From the NCBI GenBank assembly GCA_947579665.1, contig OX388349.1, forward strand, positions 21,608,459-21,672,458: a stretch of DNA of 64,000 nucleotides, given 5' to 3'. The stretch is from Sympetrum striolatum. Its lineage: Eukaryota > Arthropoda > Insecta > Odonata > Libellulidae. Under the pieces are notes generated by a model. That model was not told the origin of the DNA. It searched no databases and saw nothing but the letters and a program-made list of their open reading frames with translations. Within the stretch, counting starts at the first letter, position 1. Each line of letters begins with the position of its first letter. Position numbers and translations under genes: made by a program. Below are positions 1-11,616 of this stretch, piece after piece.

Positions 1-493
1 GGGGGAGGCGAATAAAACCCTCTGAAACGCATTCCGCGACACCTCCGTGAGGGTGAGTATATTGAAGAAGTTTGGAATAGTTTCTGGAGCTTGAGGAATA
101 ATAAATGGTTTCCATTCTCCCATAAACCTGACTCCCATCTCTCTTCCCATAAAGATATTATTCAACAAGCACCTCGATATCAGACCCGATACACGCATAA
201 AATTAGTCAATGAAACCCGTCGATAATTTTCAAACCTCATTCCGACCGTATGAAAGCGTAATAAAGTGGGTATTGCCGAGAGGCACTTGCGCTCGCGGCT
301 GTGGCGTAAAATCTGCTTTAATCGGAATTGGCGTAACTTCTGCCCGCTTTCTCATAAAGTTTCGGCCGTTTTGAGTGAAAAAATGGCAATATGCTGCCAA
401 CTGTGACTTCCCCAGCCACTGTATCGGTTAAACTCGAATAATAAAAAACGTTATTTTCGCTTGCGGTGGAACGAGATTTGGAGCAGGAGAATA
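1..493. other. No gene recognised
   Basis: AT-rich sequence with scattered CpG. I see no convincing coding frame, RNA gene or repeat before the terminal motif of the B element that begins near 494. Confidence 0.5.
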
Positions 494-1284
494 TATCGTA
501 TATACTAGAACATGGGCCGACCCGAATATAAGCCGAGGCAGCTAATTTCATCACAAAAAATGTTTAAAATCTCCAATAGCCGTCTTTTTCAGCGTTCCTC
601 GTCTCATACACCAGTATTCGGAGAAAACAAGAAAGAAAACCGCACTCGAAAAACTCACCGACTCGAATATAAGCCGATCCAAATATAAGACGAGAAACCA
701 TTTTTTGTCGGTCTTCCGACAAAGACGAGCCGTCTTTGTCGGCGTTCCTCGCCCTTCACCGGTATTCGGTGAAAACAGGAAGGATCGCTTCTCATTTAAG
801 AAACATTGCCCCAGAGGAAGGTACCATCGCTATTGAAATTACATTGGGTGTTCTTAAAAGAGCGGAGAACTTTCCTGTTTTCTCCGAATACCGGTGAATG
901 AGGTGAGGAACGCCGACAAAGACGGCTATTGAAGATTTTAAATATCTAATTCATAAACACCCATGTTTCAAATTTTGTTTCTTTACTAATTGATTCGAGT
1001 ATAAGCCTAAGGTAAAATGTGCAACAGCTAATGGCATTTTTCAATATAAAAATAAATAATTAAATTAATTAGTAATTAAGATATCAGTAATTTATTAGGA
1101 GAAAATCGACAAAGAACTGTTAATTGAGCACATGAGGAAATTACAAGCCAATTTCCGGCTACGGCAGACTTTTCCCATCGAAGAATAGAATAATGGACCC
1201 CTCACTTGTGAATAAACAGAGGGAGGCTTTCTCCGCACAAAAAATGTGCTGAAAAAATTGGCTCGTACACCATTACATACGGTA
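494..1284 (+). mobile_element. Family B short TIR element, interrupted by family A
   Basis: The left end reads TATCGTATATACT and the right end reads TACATACGGTA, matching the TACCGTATATACTCG terminus best seen in the copy at 60361-60658. Inside are the family hallmarks: CGAATATAAGCCGAGG near 523, ATTGATTCGAGTATAAGCC near 978, AGAGGGAGGCTTTCT near 1218 and ATGTGCTGAAAAA near 1245. The same blocks occur in the same order at 36284-36623. The uninterrupted copies are about 300-340 bp. Here about 390 bp of family A sequence splits the element between roughly 556 and 955, so A landed in B. There is no coding capacity, so this is a non-autonomous MITE-like element. The superfamily is not assigned. 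Confidence 0.6.
564..955. mobile_element. Family A foldback element cluster (three arms)
   Basis: Two arms read forward (564-640 and about 729-785) and one reads reverse (866-940). The arm core is CTCCAATAGCCGTCTTTGT followed by CGGCGTTCCTCG, then CCGGTATTCGG and GAAAACAGGA. The second forward arm and the reverse arm face each other across about 80 bp, so the single strand can fold into a long hairpin. Further copies are at 29434, 55734 and 58821-59084. A short palindrome, TTGTCGG/CCGACAA, lies at 706-723. No open frame belongs to it. It is a non-autonomous inverted-repeat element inserted in a B element. Confidence 0.65.
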
Positions 1285-2589
1285 CACTTTTCTCTGAAGG
1301 AAAATTCTACCGCATGCTTATCAATCCCAAATTACATAGCTACTCGATGGCTTTAATAAGTGTTAAGTGAAAGTAGTTTATGTATTTTATCATTTTGAGT
1401 GCAATACATAACCCCTATATCCATCGCAACATTTTACGAGCCTTTTATCGCTTTCACCATAATCCCATATATTTTATAACCATTGTCTTAAAAACCGAGG
1501 GAGGTTTTTGGAGACGTAATCCAAGCAGTTGGCTCGGGATTATTGTACCCCATTTTTATCGCCAACACCACAATAACCTCTCCTTGATTTAATGTTATTC
1601 AAGTTCCGGGTACTTCTGAAGCAGCACCATTGGACTGAAACACAAACAAGACTTGGAAACCCAATCCTCCTCCATCTATTTTCCCCAAGGAACACTTGTG
1701 TATAAACTCAAACTTTGTAACAGGAAAAAATCCACGCTCTTGCAAGCCTCAGTCTGTATTTACTCTGTACATAAATGAAATACAAGTCATAAAAATCCTA
1801 AAGTTATCTCCTACTAAATACACCAATACAAAATCTCATAGAGGAAGCCTATGAACAGTAAATTGAAAGTTTACTGTAACCGTTGGAACTCGTGTGTAAC
1901 AGTACGAGTTTCTGGTACTAAGTCAATTGAATGTTAAATGAAATACTAGTAATAAAACTAAAATCATGTAATGCCTATACCTCTATCTAAACAAACAAGC
2001 ACTCAATCTCCCAGAAAAGGCTTACTACGAACATCATCTAAAAAGTCTTTGTAATATTGGTAAAATTTGCGACACAGCACGAGTATCCGGTAGAATATAA
2101 ACTTAGAATTACACCAAGGAAGACGAAAAAAAACTGAACTTTTACGTAGGCAATTTTCTACGGCATACTAATATTAAGATACTTCGGTATGTAACAAATA
2201 ATATCAAATTTGTAGTTTTGTCAATGAAACAGCACAACCATCGGTCATCACGTACTTCATCTAAAAGGAAAAGTAAAAGAATTCCGAGGTTTTGAACAAC
2301 TTCTTAGTTCAAGGCCTGTTCCCTTTTTCCACGAAGCTTGATCAAGGCCTCAATTAGCTACAAGGAACTGAGTCGACGATTCAGTATGTTTTTTAGGTTT
2401 GGCTTTGATCTTTCAGTACCTCTAAAAAGGCTTAATTTTCCGGTAACTAAGCACTTGGTATAGCAGCATAGAAGAATACAAACCACAATTTAACGACGGA
2501 AATAGTGAACAGAATTCGGAGCCACCGATTCGAGTGACTGTTGCTAGGGCTCTACTGACACGAACCTCATTCCAACCATCCGAACCCCG
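1285..2589. other. No gene recognised; possible diverged B fragment
   Basis: AT-rich unassigned DNA. At 1490-1555 the words CCGAGGGAGGTTTTTGG and GGCTCGGGATTAT loosely resemble the right half of family B, but the match is weak. Confidence 0.4.
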
Positions 2590-3580
2590 AGCTTAAAAAT
2601 ATGTTCCGATTGAATACGCAGCGCTCACTTTCATTTGCATCTCGCCTTTTAGTCCCAACTCAAATAAAATCGCTTTACCGCGCTCCGCCGCCCCCAAACT
2701 TCGGCGGCTGAACATCCACCCCCGCAACCAACTTTTATGCAAATCCCGCGATAACGGTACCCGATTCGTACGCAAGAAGAGCCGGTGTAAGGTGACTCCC
2801 GCATTTTCGCCGTAATTTACGCGCCCCTGCAACCCTTACCTCCGCGACAGCTACAAACTACTTTCGACTCGCTTCCGCCCGCGTATTCCCAAACTTTCCG
2901 TGTCTGCCGCCAGACTACATCAAACGACACAATCAAAACTCCCGGCGAAATTCAAATTAGTCCCCGCCCGAAAGTCGCCAATTACTCCTTCATTACGCGG
3001 GCCAAATACACATCCCAAACGAGCCTCCTTTTCAAATGAGGCGGCGGGAACCATTAAACCAACCCTCGGAACCGAAAAAGGGGTGGCGATGGAGCATCTT
3101 CGGCGAGCGCAACCTAGACGTCGCTATCTTCCACTCCGGGAGGGGGGCATCATTCCAACATCATAAAAACGGGCACGGGTACGCAAGGGACCCAGCGTGG
3201 GAGGGTCGTTTTGCAAAGGGAGAGGGAATTTAGATCCTCCATATTGCCTGGCAACGCGGAGAAAAAACCCCGTGCGGGAAAAAACGCTGGGGCGGAAATC
3301 TCAACGACCATGCGCAGTGTGGAGGTGGGATTTTCGCGTGGGATGCGAGCTTTGGGGAAGAAGCGAGAAATACGGCGGGGGATGATTGAACGGAATGCCT
3401 GCCTCGGAGGGGTGGAAGAAAGGAAAAAACGCGTGGGAGTTTCGAATAAGTACAGTTTTCTCTCCCCCGAAGAATAGAATATCGAGTGAAGAAACACATT
3501 AGTAAGAGGAATGAGGGATGGATAGGGGAGGATGTTTCCTCTTTCATTCCCCGAGGGAGGAAGGAAGGCGGTGGAGGAGC
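2590..3580. other. GC-rich island with C-to-G skew switch near 3040
   Basis: The left half is C-rich and the right half G-rich on the given strand. By hand count, bases 2641-2700 hold 25 C and 7 G, while 3361-3420 hold 25 G and 9 C. CpG is frequent. Several overlapping open frames of 60-120 codons lie here on both strands. They resemble no family I know and are best explained by the biased composition, which lowers stop-codon frequency. Confidence 0.6.
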
Positions 3581-3840
3581 TGTCACGCTACATTTAACCA
3601 ATTCCTTCTCAACAATTAGGAAAGTAATCGGAAAAAACGAGAGGGAAAAAGTTCTTGCGCGCTAATGGAAATGTTGCGAGGTTACGGAAATGCGAGAAAA
3701 GGATCGGAGAAAACAAAATGCTTGTTTACTTTCGACGAACAATTTTACAAAGAAACTGTTAAACCGACCTACCAAACAATGCTTGCGTAAAAAAATGAAA
3801 ACTTCGAAAACCTTAATTGTAATTATGGCTCAAGGATAAA

Positions 3841-3945
3841 CAGAAGTGAAAAATAGCGAAATCGTTGGGACTCGAACCAAGGTCTCCCAATTTCCATGCC
3901 GGTATTCTAACCACTTAACTACCATATCCCATCAATCCCACTTCT
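3841..3945 (-). repeat. tRNA-derived SINE, minus strand
   Basis: On the minus strand it reads ATATGGTAGTTAAGTGG (A-box region) through GGTTCGAGTCCC (B box), followed by a short tail with CGCTATTTTTC. This is the tRNA-related head of a Pol III SINE. A second, 5'-truncated copy lies immediately to the right on the opposite strand, giving an inverted pair. Confidence 0.7.
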
Positions 3946-3954
3946 GTAAAAGAG

Positions 3955-4020
3955 AGGGACCTGGGTTCAATTCCTAGACATGTCGCTATTTTTCTTTATT
4001 TCCATACGTTTTTCAGGTGT
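3955..4020 (+). repeat. tRNA-derived SINE, 5'-truncated, plus strand
   Basis: It begins just before the B box (GGACCTGGGTTCAATTCC) and continues ACATGTCGCTATTTTTC and TTTTTCAGGTGTATG. The latter matches the CAGGTGCACGCGTG body word of the copy near 10910. It forms an inverted pair with the SINE at 3841-3945. Confidence 0.6.
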
Positions 4021-4246
4021 ATGTCTTAAAGTGCAAAATTGCTTTTTTTCCATCTTCATTGTAATTTTGACTTAAAAATATGAATATTACAGACCTCAAA
4101 GTTTGGAGATACGAAGGAAGCCTTATAAAATATGGAATACAACACTATTAATTAGAAGAGGGAAACTAATATTTGCAGATAAGAGCATAAATATATTTTT
4201 TAAACTTCTATTCGCTCTAATTTGATTCTTTCTCCATCTTATTTCG

Positions 4247-4775
4247 AGTTTACTGCGTTAGGCCTGTTTTGCATCTCTCCTTATCATTATTGGTCTTTCT
4301 ATTCTTCTTTTGCCCAATGGCTTTGATACCAAATCCTTCTTTGTAAATCAAAAATGAATCAACCTGAGGCATTCTTAATGTGTGTTTTTTCCACCAATTT
4401 TGTAATCTACTAATTTATCAAATTTAGGCTGAACACCTAGTTCTTCTCTCATAGATGTATTCTTAATCTCTCTACCTTTAACACCCATCGATAGAACAAA
4501 GTTAAATCATTTCAGGTGATCCTGTCTTATTTCTTTTTGTTTCGCTGACCAACACTTGAGCCACACAGCAAAGTGAGAACTGCCATTACTTTATAAAGTC
4601 TTATAAGACTTCATTTTCAGATGAAATTTATTTCCTTTTTTACCCCTCAAGGCACTCCGCATCGTCCGCCATAACCCCTGGAAGACTTTAATTTAGGTTG
4701 TGATATCTATGTCCTCGTCGTATGTCATATCGCATCCCAAACACCGGAAATGGGATACCTGTTCCGGTGCTTGAT
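4247..4775 (-). mobile_element. LINE reverse-transcriptase C-terminus, decayed relic
   Basis: Reading the minus strand across frames gives the familiar C-terminal pattern of a non-LTR endonuclease/reverse transcriptase ORF. In order these are a YDEDIDI-like segment, an ALRGKKGN.KFHLKMKSYK-like segment, an HFAVWLKCW segment (family pattern LLYGSEtW), a REIKNTSMREELGVQP segment, and WWKKHTLRMP followed by QKKNRKTNND. The order and spacing match the RTE-like class of LINE proteins as I know it. Stops and at least two frame changes interrupt it, so it encodes nothing now. No A-rich tail or target duplication is evident. The exact clade is inferred, not shown. Confidence 0.65.
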
Positions 4776-4789
4776 CTTTTATAACAGAT

Positions 4790-5080
4790 CACGCTGAGAC
4801 CACGTTCGAAAATAAAATAGAAAAGTATGAAGAGACCGGAAGGCTGGGGAAGCCAGAGAGTAACATCGGGCGGAAATGTGGAGGAGAGTCAGAGAAAATG
4901 GGCAACTCAGAAAGCGTTTTAATGGAGGCAAAAACGTAAATAAGGGAGGGAATGTATTCTGCGAATCAGCGAACAATAAAAGGGAACAGAAGATAAGACA
5001 AAAGGGCAGGGAAACTGTTCCCACACAGGGGTGAACCGAGCTGATAATAAGCGTTCCCTTCTCCGTTTGAAGCGAGAGAA
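4790..5080. other. Purine-rich stretch, no gene
   Basis: The plus strand is dominated by A and G (AGAGACCGGAAGGCTGGGG and similar). It has no partner C-rich half of its own, because the C-rich DNA to its left is the LINE relic. No coding evidence was seen. Confidence 0.4.
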
Positions 5081-5347
5081 TAGGTAACTTCTGCTAGATC
5101 TTGTTACCCTATGCAATTCACCTCTAAAATATAACAACTTGTTCTTAACCCCTTCCCAAGTACTGTAACGTTTCGAGGAAGGATAGAGGGACGGCCCAGA
5201 CACGATTGCTATCATAGCAAAGTTTTAAACTTTTTGTATCTTATATGTTATATAATATACTGTAAGGAAAGCAGGTAAAGGTTATTTGCACGAAATGGCG
5301 TGCAGCCAGAATGAATCAAAAGGAAGAATAGACGCCGGAAATTCTTC

Positions 5348-5421
5348 GGCGGGATAGCTCAACGGACAGAGCACCTGACCGGCAATCGGGAGACCCGGGT
5401 TCGATTCCCGGCCCCGTCGGA
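5348..5421 (+). repeat. tRNA-like sequence with near-complete cloverleaf
   Basis: The A box (TAGCTCAACGGACAGAGC) and B box (GGGTTCGATTCCC) are intact. I can draw a D stem GCTC/GAGC, an anticodon stem CCTGA/TCGGG with loop CCGGCAA, a T stem CCGGG/CCCGG, and an acceptor stem GGCGGGA/CCCCGTC that has one G-U pair and one A-C mismatch. The loop would place GGC (alanine) at the anticodon. But position 33 is C rather than the almost universal U, and GGC-alanine tRNAs are rare in eukaryotes. It is more likely a SINE head or tRNA pseudogene than a functional tRNA. The flanks lack the body of the other SINE family. Confidence 0.55.
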
Positions 5422-5424
5422 CGT

Positions 5425-8384
5425 TTTTCAAGTCTATCCTTCTTTGTAATACGTTGTGTTGTGTATATTGTGTTAATATGTTTTTTTCCAATATATGTGT
5501 CATGTATGTTCTGTTTCCTATATATGTATTTCACTTTGTATGGATATTTACATTAAATTTAACTCGAGATAAATTCTGCTTATTTTCAAGAAGCGCTTTC
5601 TGTTGTGGACTTAAGTCACATAAAGTTGAATTGAACGGAAACTTGACGAGTTTATGTTATCGACACGTCCGTTACCTAACCGCTGACAGTTCGAAACATT
5701 TCTTCGGAAACCAAAGGCTAATGCCTTTCTGTCGACCTTCCAAATTAACGAGCAGCTTCGGTCTTTTCCGAGAATTTTCCTCGTTTACATGCCATTAGGA
5801 AGGATAAAGGCTCTTGAAGAGGGCTTAAGATTTTCTTTACTGTTAATAACATTATAGAAATGAGAAGAGCGATTGAATATCGCTGAAACGATATTAAGAA
5901 ATTTAACGAGAACGATATATTTATTTAACAGGTAAACAAGTTAATTTTATGGAAAAGATCTAGTGCTAATAATTTTGTGCTCTAAAATCTTTAATTACAA
6001 CACATTGAGTTACATCATTTTTATATAGATAACCAAGTACGAATTATTTCCATTGAGATGATTCTTAAATTTCAAACATGCTAATTAAACAATGGATTGA
6101 GTAATTAATATCGATAATATCAGCTTCTTTTGCACAAGCGACGATAAAATGACCTTCTTCGCCAGTATTCCATTTCTTTACAACATTTTTTTCATATCTA
6201 AAGACTGCTTTAAGGAGTCTATACTGCTGTTCTGAATACTTAAGTTTTAACTATCGATTTTTAAGACGTTGATAGCTCATATTTACCTACAGTGTAAGGT
6301 TATCCACGAAATATTTATCTGTACAGAAATAAATAAGCAATATCTCCGTGTATAGTTCAAATAATGTATGGAATAAAGACAGAAGATCTCTTTTATGGAA
6401 TTTTTCATAAACACTCCAAGTAGCATTGGATAGCACTTTTGCATATGATACAATCGCTCAAAGATTCAAGCCGGGGGTAACCAAATACACTGTAAGAACT
6501 ACAACTTCCAACAAACGCACTTGTACCTTTCATACCTTGCTACCTTGCATTGCCTTTAATGAGCATAATTTGCAAATTCTCGTATATCGAAATAAGTGGT
6601 AATAAGTAAAAATATACTATCCTACCTGATGCAGAAAATTGTAAACAAGGCTATTCCATGAAAATGGTATCGATGGAAGTTTTTTTCTCGATAACGTAGC
6701 AACATCAACAAACCAAGAGAAGAAGAGCATCTGGGGACATGCTAACTTTTACAAAGTGGTTAGGACGTTCCTCTAATTACGCTTGCAGAGAGAGGAGCCG
6801 AGTTTAATAATGGAGAAAGCTAGAGCGAAAATTTTAATCCCTGGGGAAGTGACGACTAAATGCTACAAGTGTATCTGAAATCAACATTTCGTAATGTGGA
6901 AACGGTTGATGATAAAGCATACCACTTCACGAAAAAGAGAAAATAACTTGAGACATTATAATAGTGGAAAAAGGTAGAGAAAAAAGGAAATGGAAAACTA
7001 AGGAAGAGTGAAGTGTATGACAACACAAACGCCCTACGCCCCGACAACATGATGGGATGAGCAGTAATCCTTTGGTAATGAGTCTTCCTTATCTCTTACT
7101 CTAATCCTGGGGCCGCATCCGCAAATAATGCGAATTACGCAAAGAGGACTCTCCTCAAAGCGGGTCACTCTAATTTGGACGGGGACACTTTGAGAACAGT
7201 CCCTTGGGGTATATTCAACATCTCCAGGGGGGGGAAGACTCCCTATGGATGTATCAGAGGTCCCAACCTAATTTCAACGTTTCTCAACTCTGTTTTTCTA
7301 CGTCGCAACGATTGCCTCGTGTTTGACCAAAACATTATTCGCATTTTAAACCTTTTCTACCCCGCAACGGTGTCCAATCCTCCTAGAATGTTGGCAATGG
7401 AAAGGGAGTCGCATTTTTGTTGTGAGGGTTCATCTACAGAAGAGGCAGGTACCCTTTGTCCACTAGAGACCTCAGATAGGATTAGGCTGAATATGAAACC
7501 GAAAGATCACTTTGTAGCGGTGTATCTTCACAATCAAATAATCCAACTTCGAACTCTGTGTGGGATGACGTATTAGCTAAGTAAACTACAAAGAAATATT
7601 TTCCATATTTTGGCTTGACGTCATGACTTGAAATGGAGAGAAATAAATATTTAAACACGTGAATTAGTGATCGTAATGAACGGCAAGGAATGGCACGTGT
7701 GACCATAATACCCAAGGTTCCCACGTCTCTAACATAAGGAAAATCTCGCATGGATACGAACAATGTTATTCATTTACGGAATTAGCTTCTTCCTAGTCTA
7801 ATTTGTATAATAGAGGCATCGAATGAATAAAGCGTGAATTTCAAATTACCAGAGTTTTTTCACCAAAGTATGTTTTAAGCGTTCAGTATCGTTTAAAAAC
7901 CCCCATTAAGAGAAAAATTTAGCATACATTATATTCTATGAAATTTGGGAATAATGGAATAATAAAGACAAAGGTTGATCACTTTCCAATTGTAATAATT
8001 ATTCGATAAAGTTCATTTCATCAGCATTTTCAGATTCAAGAGATACCCAATAACCGATATAACAAAATTATGTACATATCATCCCGCCGTTATTTAAGGA
8101 ATAGGGAACAGGGTCTGATAAACCAGAATAATTTCACAGGGATACAGAAATTTCACATCAAACACAATTCATACGATAAACGGGAATGACAATCGTCAGA
8201 GAACCACTGAGAACATACATATATCATCGAAGTAAACACACGGGCTCAGTGTCAATATGATCACTTATTTACGAAGTGTCAACGATGATGAACGAACTTC
8301 CGGGATGGATTTGAGAGTAAGCTACTGAAATCGAGTCTGATGAGGAATCACTCACAAGCTAAAAACCCATTACTCCTTTCCCAT
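5425..8384. other. Unassigned AT-rich DNA
   Basis: I see no gene. An open frame of about 130 codons at 7175-7576 (plus) starts with TTG, resembles nothing I know, and is not far above chance length for a window this size. Confidence 0.45.
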
Positions 8385-8755
8385 CCTTACCAAAATTCCG
8401 CAACTAGGAACAAAGGGCCACAGAAAAAAAGTGGGCAAATTTTCTTTGATACACAGAAAGACTTGGAATAGCCTACCAAAGGACATTTTCAGCCCCTTCT
8501 AGCGATACAAATCTAGGTTTAAGAGAAATTTACTTAATTAATAACTAAAAACGTATGAGTAAATCAGGTTTTGCCTATAATTATAACGAAAATGCTTTGT
8601 ACCTATACTGAGTTTGTATTCTGATGCTTGAAGAGTTGTAGTGAATGTATAATGAAAATTTTATGTAGTAATATATATGTAAGACTATAAATGAAGTGAC
8701 AAGTTACCACCTGGTGTATACTTACTTGTAACTTACGTATAATAATAATAAGAAA
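8385..8755 (+). mobile_element. LINE family X, 5'-truncated 3' end (copy 1)
   Basis: A decayed ORF end reads KVGKFSLIHRKTWNSLPKDI, then FSPF and an in-frame stop. This is the pattern (WNSLP) at the C-terminus of many jockey/CR1-type LINE ORF2 proteins. The 3' UTR that follows (GTAGTAATATATATGTAAG, then GTGACAAGTTACCACCTGG and TGTATACTTACTTGTAAC) is repeated almost word for word at 36100-36285. It ends in a short TAA-type microsatellite (AATAATAATAA), as LINE tails often do. The rest of the LINE is missing 5' of about 8385. Confidence 0.75.
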
Positions 8756-9879
8756 CAGTTACAATATTATCATCAATAGTCCTTTCGATTACAGGAATTA
8801 CAACTAAGAACTTTTATACATATCATGGAAAACTAAATCACAACAAAAAAAAATCACGCAAATATTCAAAAGGCAGATATTTATATTGAAAACAGCATCC
8901 TTAGTAAGAAAATTCTTAATACTACAATAGAAAAGTATACGACTAGGTGTAAACCCGTCACATCACAGAAAATAAAACCATACAAGGCGAGAAAAAAAGA
9001 TAATGATAAGAAGAAATGTCATATGGAATGGTTGGTTACCGAGAAAATTACAATTAAAACCAAATATCAAGTTGGTATGAAACGAATCGATCACTACCCA
9101 CATTCGGGTCTTGATAACGATAACAGATCCTTAAAAGGAAAAAAGGACTTAAAGAACCCGGCGTGGGCAACAATAGAGAAAAAGATAAGAAAGCGCTGGT
9201 GGATAGACAAAGATTTAGTCTGGGGGAATTGGATAAAGTGATGAGTATAGAAGCTAACTGGCAGATAGAAGTAAGTCCGCAGAGGAGCTCCAATAAAGGC
9301 GTTTTGTGAAAGAGTAACAGGCTAAGACCCTCGACGATAGGAAAAGAACAAAACGGGCCAAGTCATTTTGTGCGGAGAGAGAGGAAGGAGAACAGAGAAC
9401 GGAACTTAACGACATCAACGGCAATCCCGGAATAAAGAGGGAGAAGGGAATAAAAGGGAGGAGACCTTTTGCGGGGAAACCTTAAGGAAAGAAGAAGAAA
9501 GGGATTTTGTGGAGAAGCGCACCAAATGGGAAATAAGAGAGAACCGGAATTGAGGACAGTATGTATTCATACATTCTCTCATGGAGTGGCGCCACTGCTG
9601 ATGTCGCAGCATCATTCCTGCTCGAGATTGCAATCGAAGGGAGAAAATGAGAACTCGTATGGATGCTGACTCACTCAAACGTATCCTCGTATTCGAAATA
9701 ATAACTACATATAGAAATCAAGAAATGGTTAATTCTTTTAATGGTATCGCTAGGATCTATTACAATTTCCTATTCAGGTAGATATAGCATTATTAATTTA
9801 TAACAACCCTTCCCTTCGCAATTTAAAACATCAAAATTAAATTATAACTACATAAGCTATTTATTTATTCTACATAAAC
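8756..9879. other. Unassigned; purine-rich 9140-9560
   Basis: AT-rich at first, then a purine-rich run (AGAGAGGAAGGAGAACAGAG near 9378). No gene, RNA or repeat recognised. Confidence 0.4.
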
Positions 9880-9939
9880 AGATTCATAATAAAAACCAAC
9901 TTTTAATTTAGTTAAAACTTTAGTTTTTATTATGAATCT
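9880..9939. repeat. 17-bp inverted repeat (hairpin)
   Basis: AGATTCATAATAAAAAC at 9880-9896 is the exact reverse complement of 9923-9939, separated by 26 AT-rich bases. The loop itself has a TTTTAA/TTAAAA inner pairing. It may be a short foldback element. No flanking duplication was identified. Confidence 0.65.
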
Positions 9940-10039
9940 TATTATTGTTAGAAACTACCACGAAGTGAAACCTGAGTCTATCCTTTTTATTGTACATACA
10001 ACAAAACAAAAAAATACCTTTTCATTAATTTTTGTTCCA

Positions 10040-10115
10040 CAAAAATTGTATTTTGGGCGACCACGTTTCGACTAATCCTACACATTCTCAGGCAAAGATT
10101 AGGCCACTAATTCCA
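10040..10115. repeat. Dispersed ACGTTTCGAC...CTCAGGC motif
   Basis: GCGACCACGTTTCGACT then CATTCTCAGGCAAAG. A diverged counterpart is at 57488-57530 (GACCAGTTTGGAGCT then CATCCTCAGGCACAA). I know similar words as parts of dispersed repeats in invertebrate genomes, but cannot assign a family. Confidence 0.4.
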
Positions 10116-10704
10116 TCAATCCTATTAATTTATTGATCATTCCGTAAATAATCGCTGAAATTCCATCTTCTCACTTCATTTCATCACAGTGAAACTCAAT
10201 TTGAAATGCTAACCACCGTACCAGGAAAATATACAGAGCCATAAATTGATTTGCAAGGATTTAATGCTTTTATGTATTTCATAAATAAGCCAATCTACAT
10301 TACACAATCACTCAGTCCTTTAATTAAATTCCAAACACCGACCCAATTACTAGGTGCGAGCTATGACGCTCGACTTGAAACGGTACTATGCCAGTTCTGT
10401 AACGTCACTAAATACGAAGTAATTTGTTTCTTCCGGAAAAATAAAACAATTGAATTGCTATAACAGATAAATGTTACGGACCAAGACGCAAAAAACTAAA
10501 GATATACCAGCACTTGCAAAAACAGAATTAAATACAAAGACATTAAAGAAACTTTAATTAATAAAACATTAACAGAAATTTCTCACCACTACAGTTTTTG
10601 AATAGCTTAATAGAATGCTTGAAGAGCAGATTTATCTTCAGAAACCTTTTTGCGGCCACCAAAACTTTATCAGAAACAAGTTAGAGGATGATGATAAAAC
10701 TAAG
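10116..10704. other. Unassigned AT-rich DNA
   Basis: Nothing recognised on either strand. Confidence 0.4.
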
Positions 10705-10795
10705 TGAAATGATGTGCATAAACGGGAATGAAAGAAGTCGACATGAATGAGACTCAAACCCAGGTCTTCTGGTAATTTCTATCTAGCAACAACAA
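10705..10795 (-). repeat. tRNA-derived SINE, minus strand
   Basis: The minus strand reads GACCTGGGTTTGAGTCTC (B box) followed by ATTCATGTCGACTTCTTTC. The 5' head is degraded. It lies head-to-head with the plus-strand SINE at 10814. Confidence 0.6.
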
Positions 10796-10813
10796 TCTCA
10801 TTCCGTTTTCGGA

Positions 10814-10920
10814 AGTGATAGTTAGGTGATCAAGGTATCCACCCGGTGGTGGACCTGAGTTCGACTCCCAGTCATATCGAAGGTTTACACTCTTATTCAA
10901 TTTCTTCAGGTGCACGCGTG
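10814..10920 (+). repeat. tRNA-derived SINE, plus strand
   Basis: The A-box region is GATAGTTAGGTGATCAAGG and the B box is GAGTTCGACTCCC. The non-tRNA body ends TTTCTTCAGGTGCACGCGTG. The same body word recurs in other copies in the window. Confidence 0.7.
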
Positions 10921-11616
10921 AAGAAGAAAAATTGGAAACCTTTATCCTATTCAATGAACAATGAAAGATTTCGAGTTTATATAACCGCTGAATTCAAGCT
11001 CACCGAATACCGTATTTTATAAAGTTTGACTGTCTCTCACAATAAAACTTGAAGCGTTCATTTATATTCGCTCGTGTAGAATCAACGGGCGACCAAAACG
11101 ACTCATTTACGGACGACATTCGCCTAAATGGAGAAATGGCGGGAAGGAAGCGAAAATACGACGCGCTTTAATTAAAAATCCCCTCCGACGATTGAAACTG
11201 CATTCGAGAACGAGGAAATAAACTCGACTCGACTTCTGACTTCCATCGCGCCCCTATTTAAGGCGCATTAAAACTCCGAATGTAAATCAGGAGGCGCGGA
11301 TCTTTTGTATACGGCGGGATATTTTCCTAATAACAGAGGGAAGCGGCTGACTAATGAAAATTTAAAGGGCTCACTCAGTCTCCAGCAGTTGGAAATGGAC
11401 TAATTGAAAAAAGAAACTTCGCGATTTCTTTTTGATTATTTCGTTCTAAATTAATCAAGGATGCGTTTAAAGTTTTCTCATATCTTGCGGGTAAATCGGG
11501 TTTGATTAAAGTTAAAGCTAGGAATACTCGAGAAGAAATGTTGACGAAGAAAAACAAAGACGTCACGAAAAAGAAATATTTGTTGAAAAGTAAACAACCT
11601 CCAGATTAGAAATCAC
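10921..11616. other. Unassigned DNA, moderately GC-rich centre
   Basis: CpG-containing sequence at 11050-11330 with no clear coding frame or skew switch. Confidence 0.35.

Noticed and set aside
3150..3601. Overlapping open frames of 88-123 codons on both strands
   Set aside because: They overlap in several frames inside a skewed GC-rich island where stops are rare, show no domain, and have biased low-complexity composition.
7175..7576. 133-codon plus-strand frame
   Set aside because: It begins with TTG rather than ATG, shows no family resemblance, and a frame of this length is expected by chance about once or twice in six frames of a window this size.
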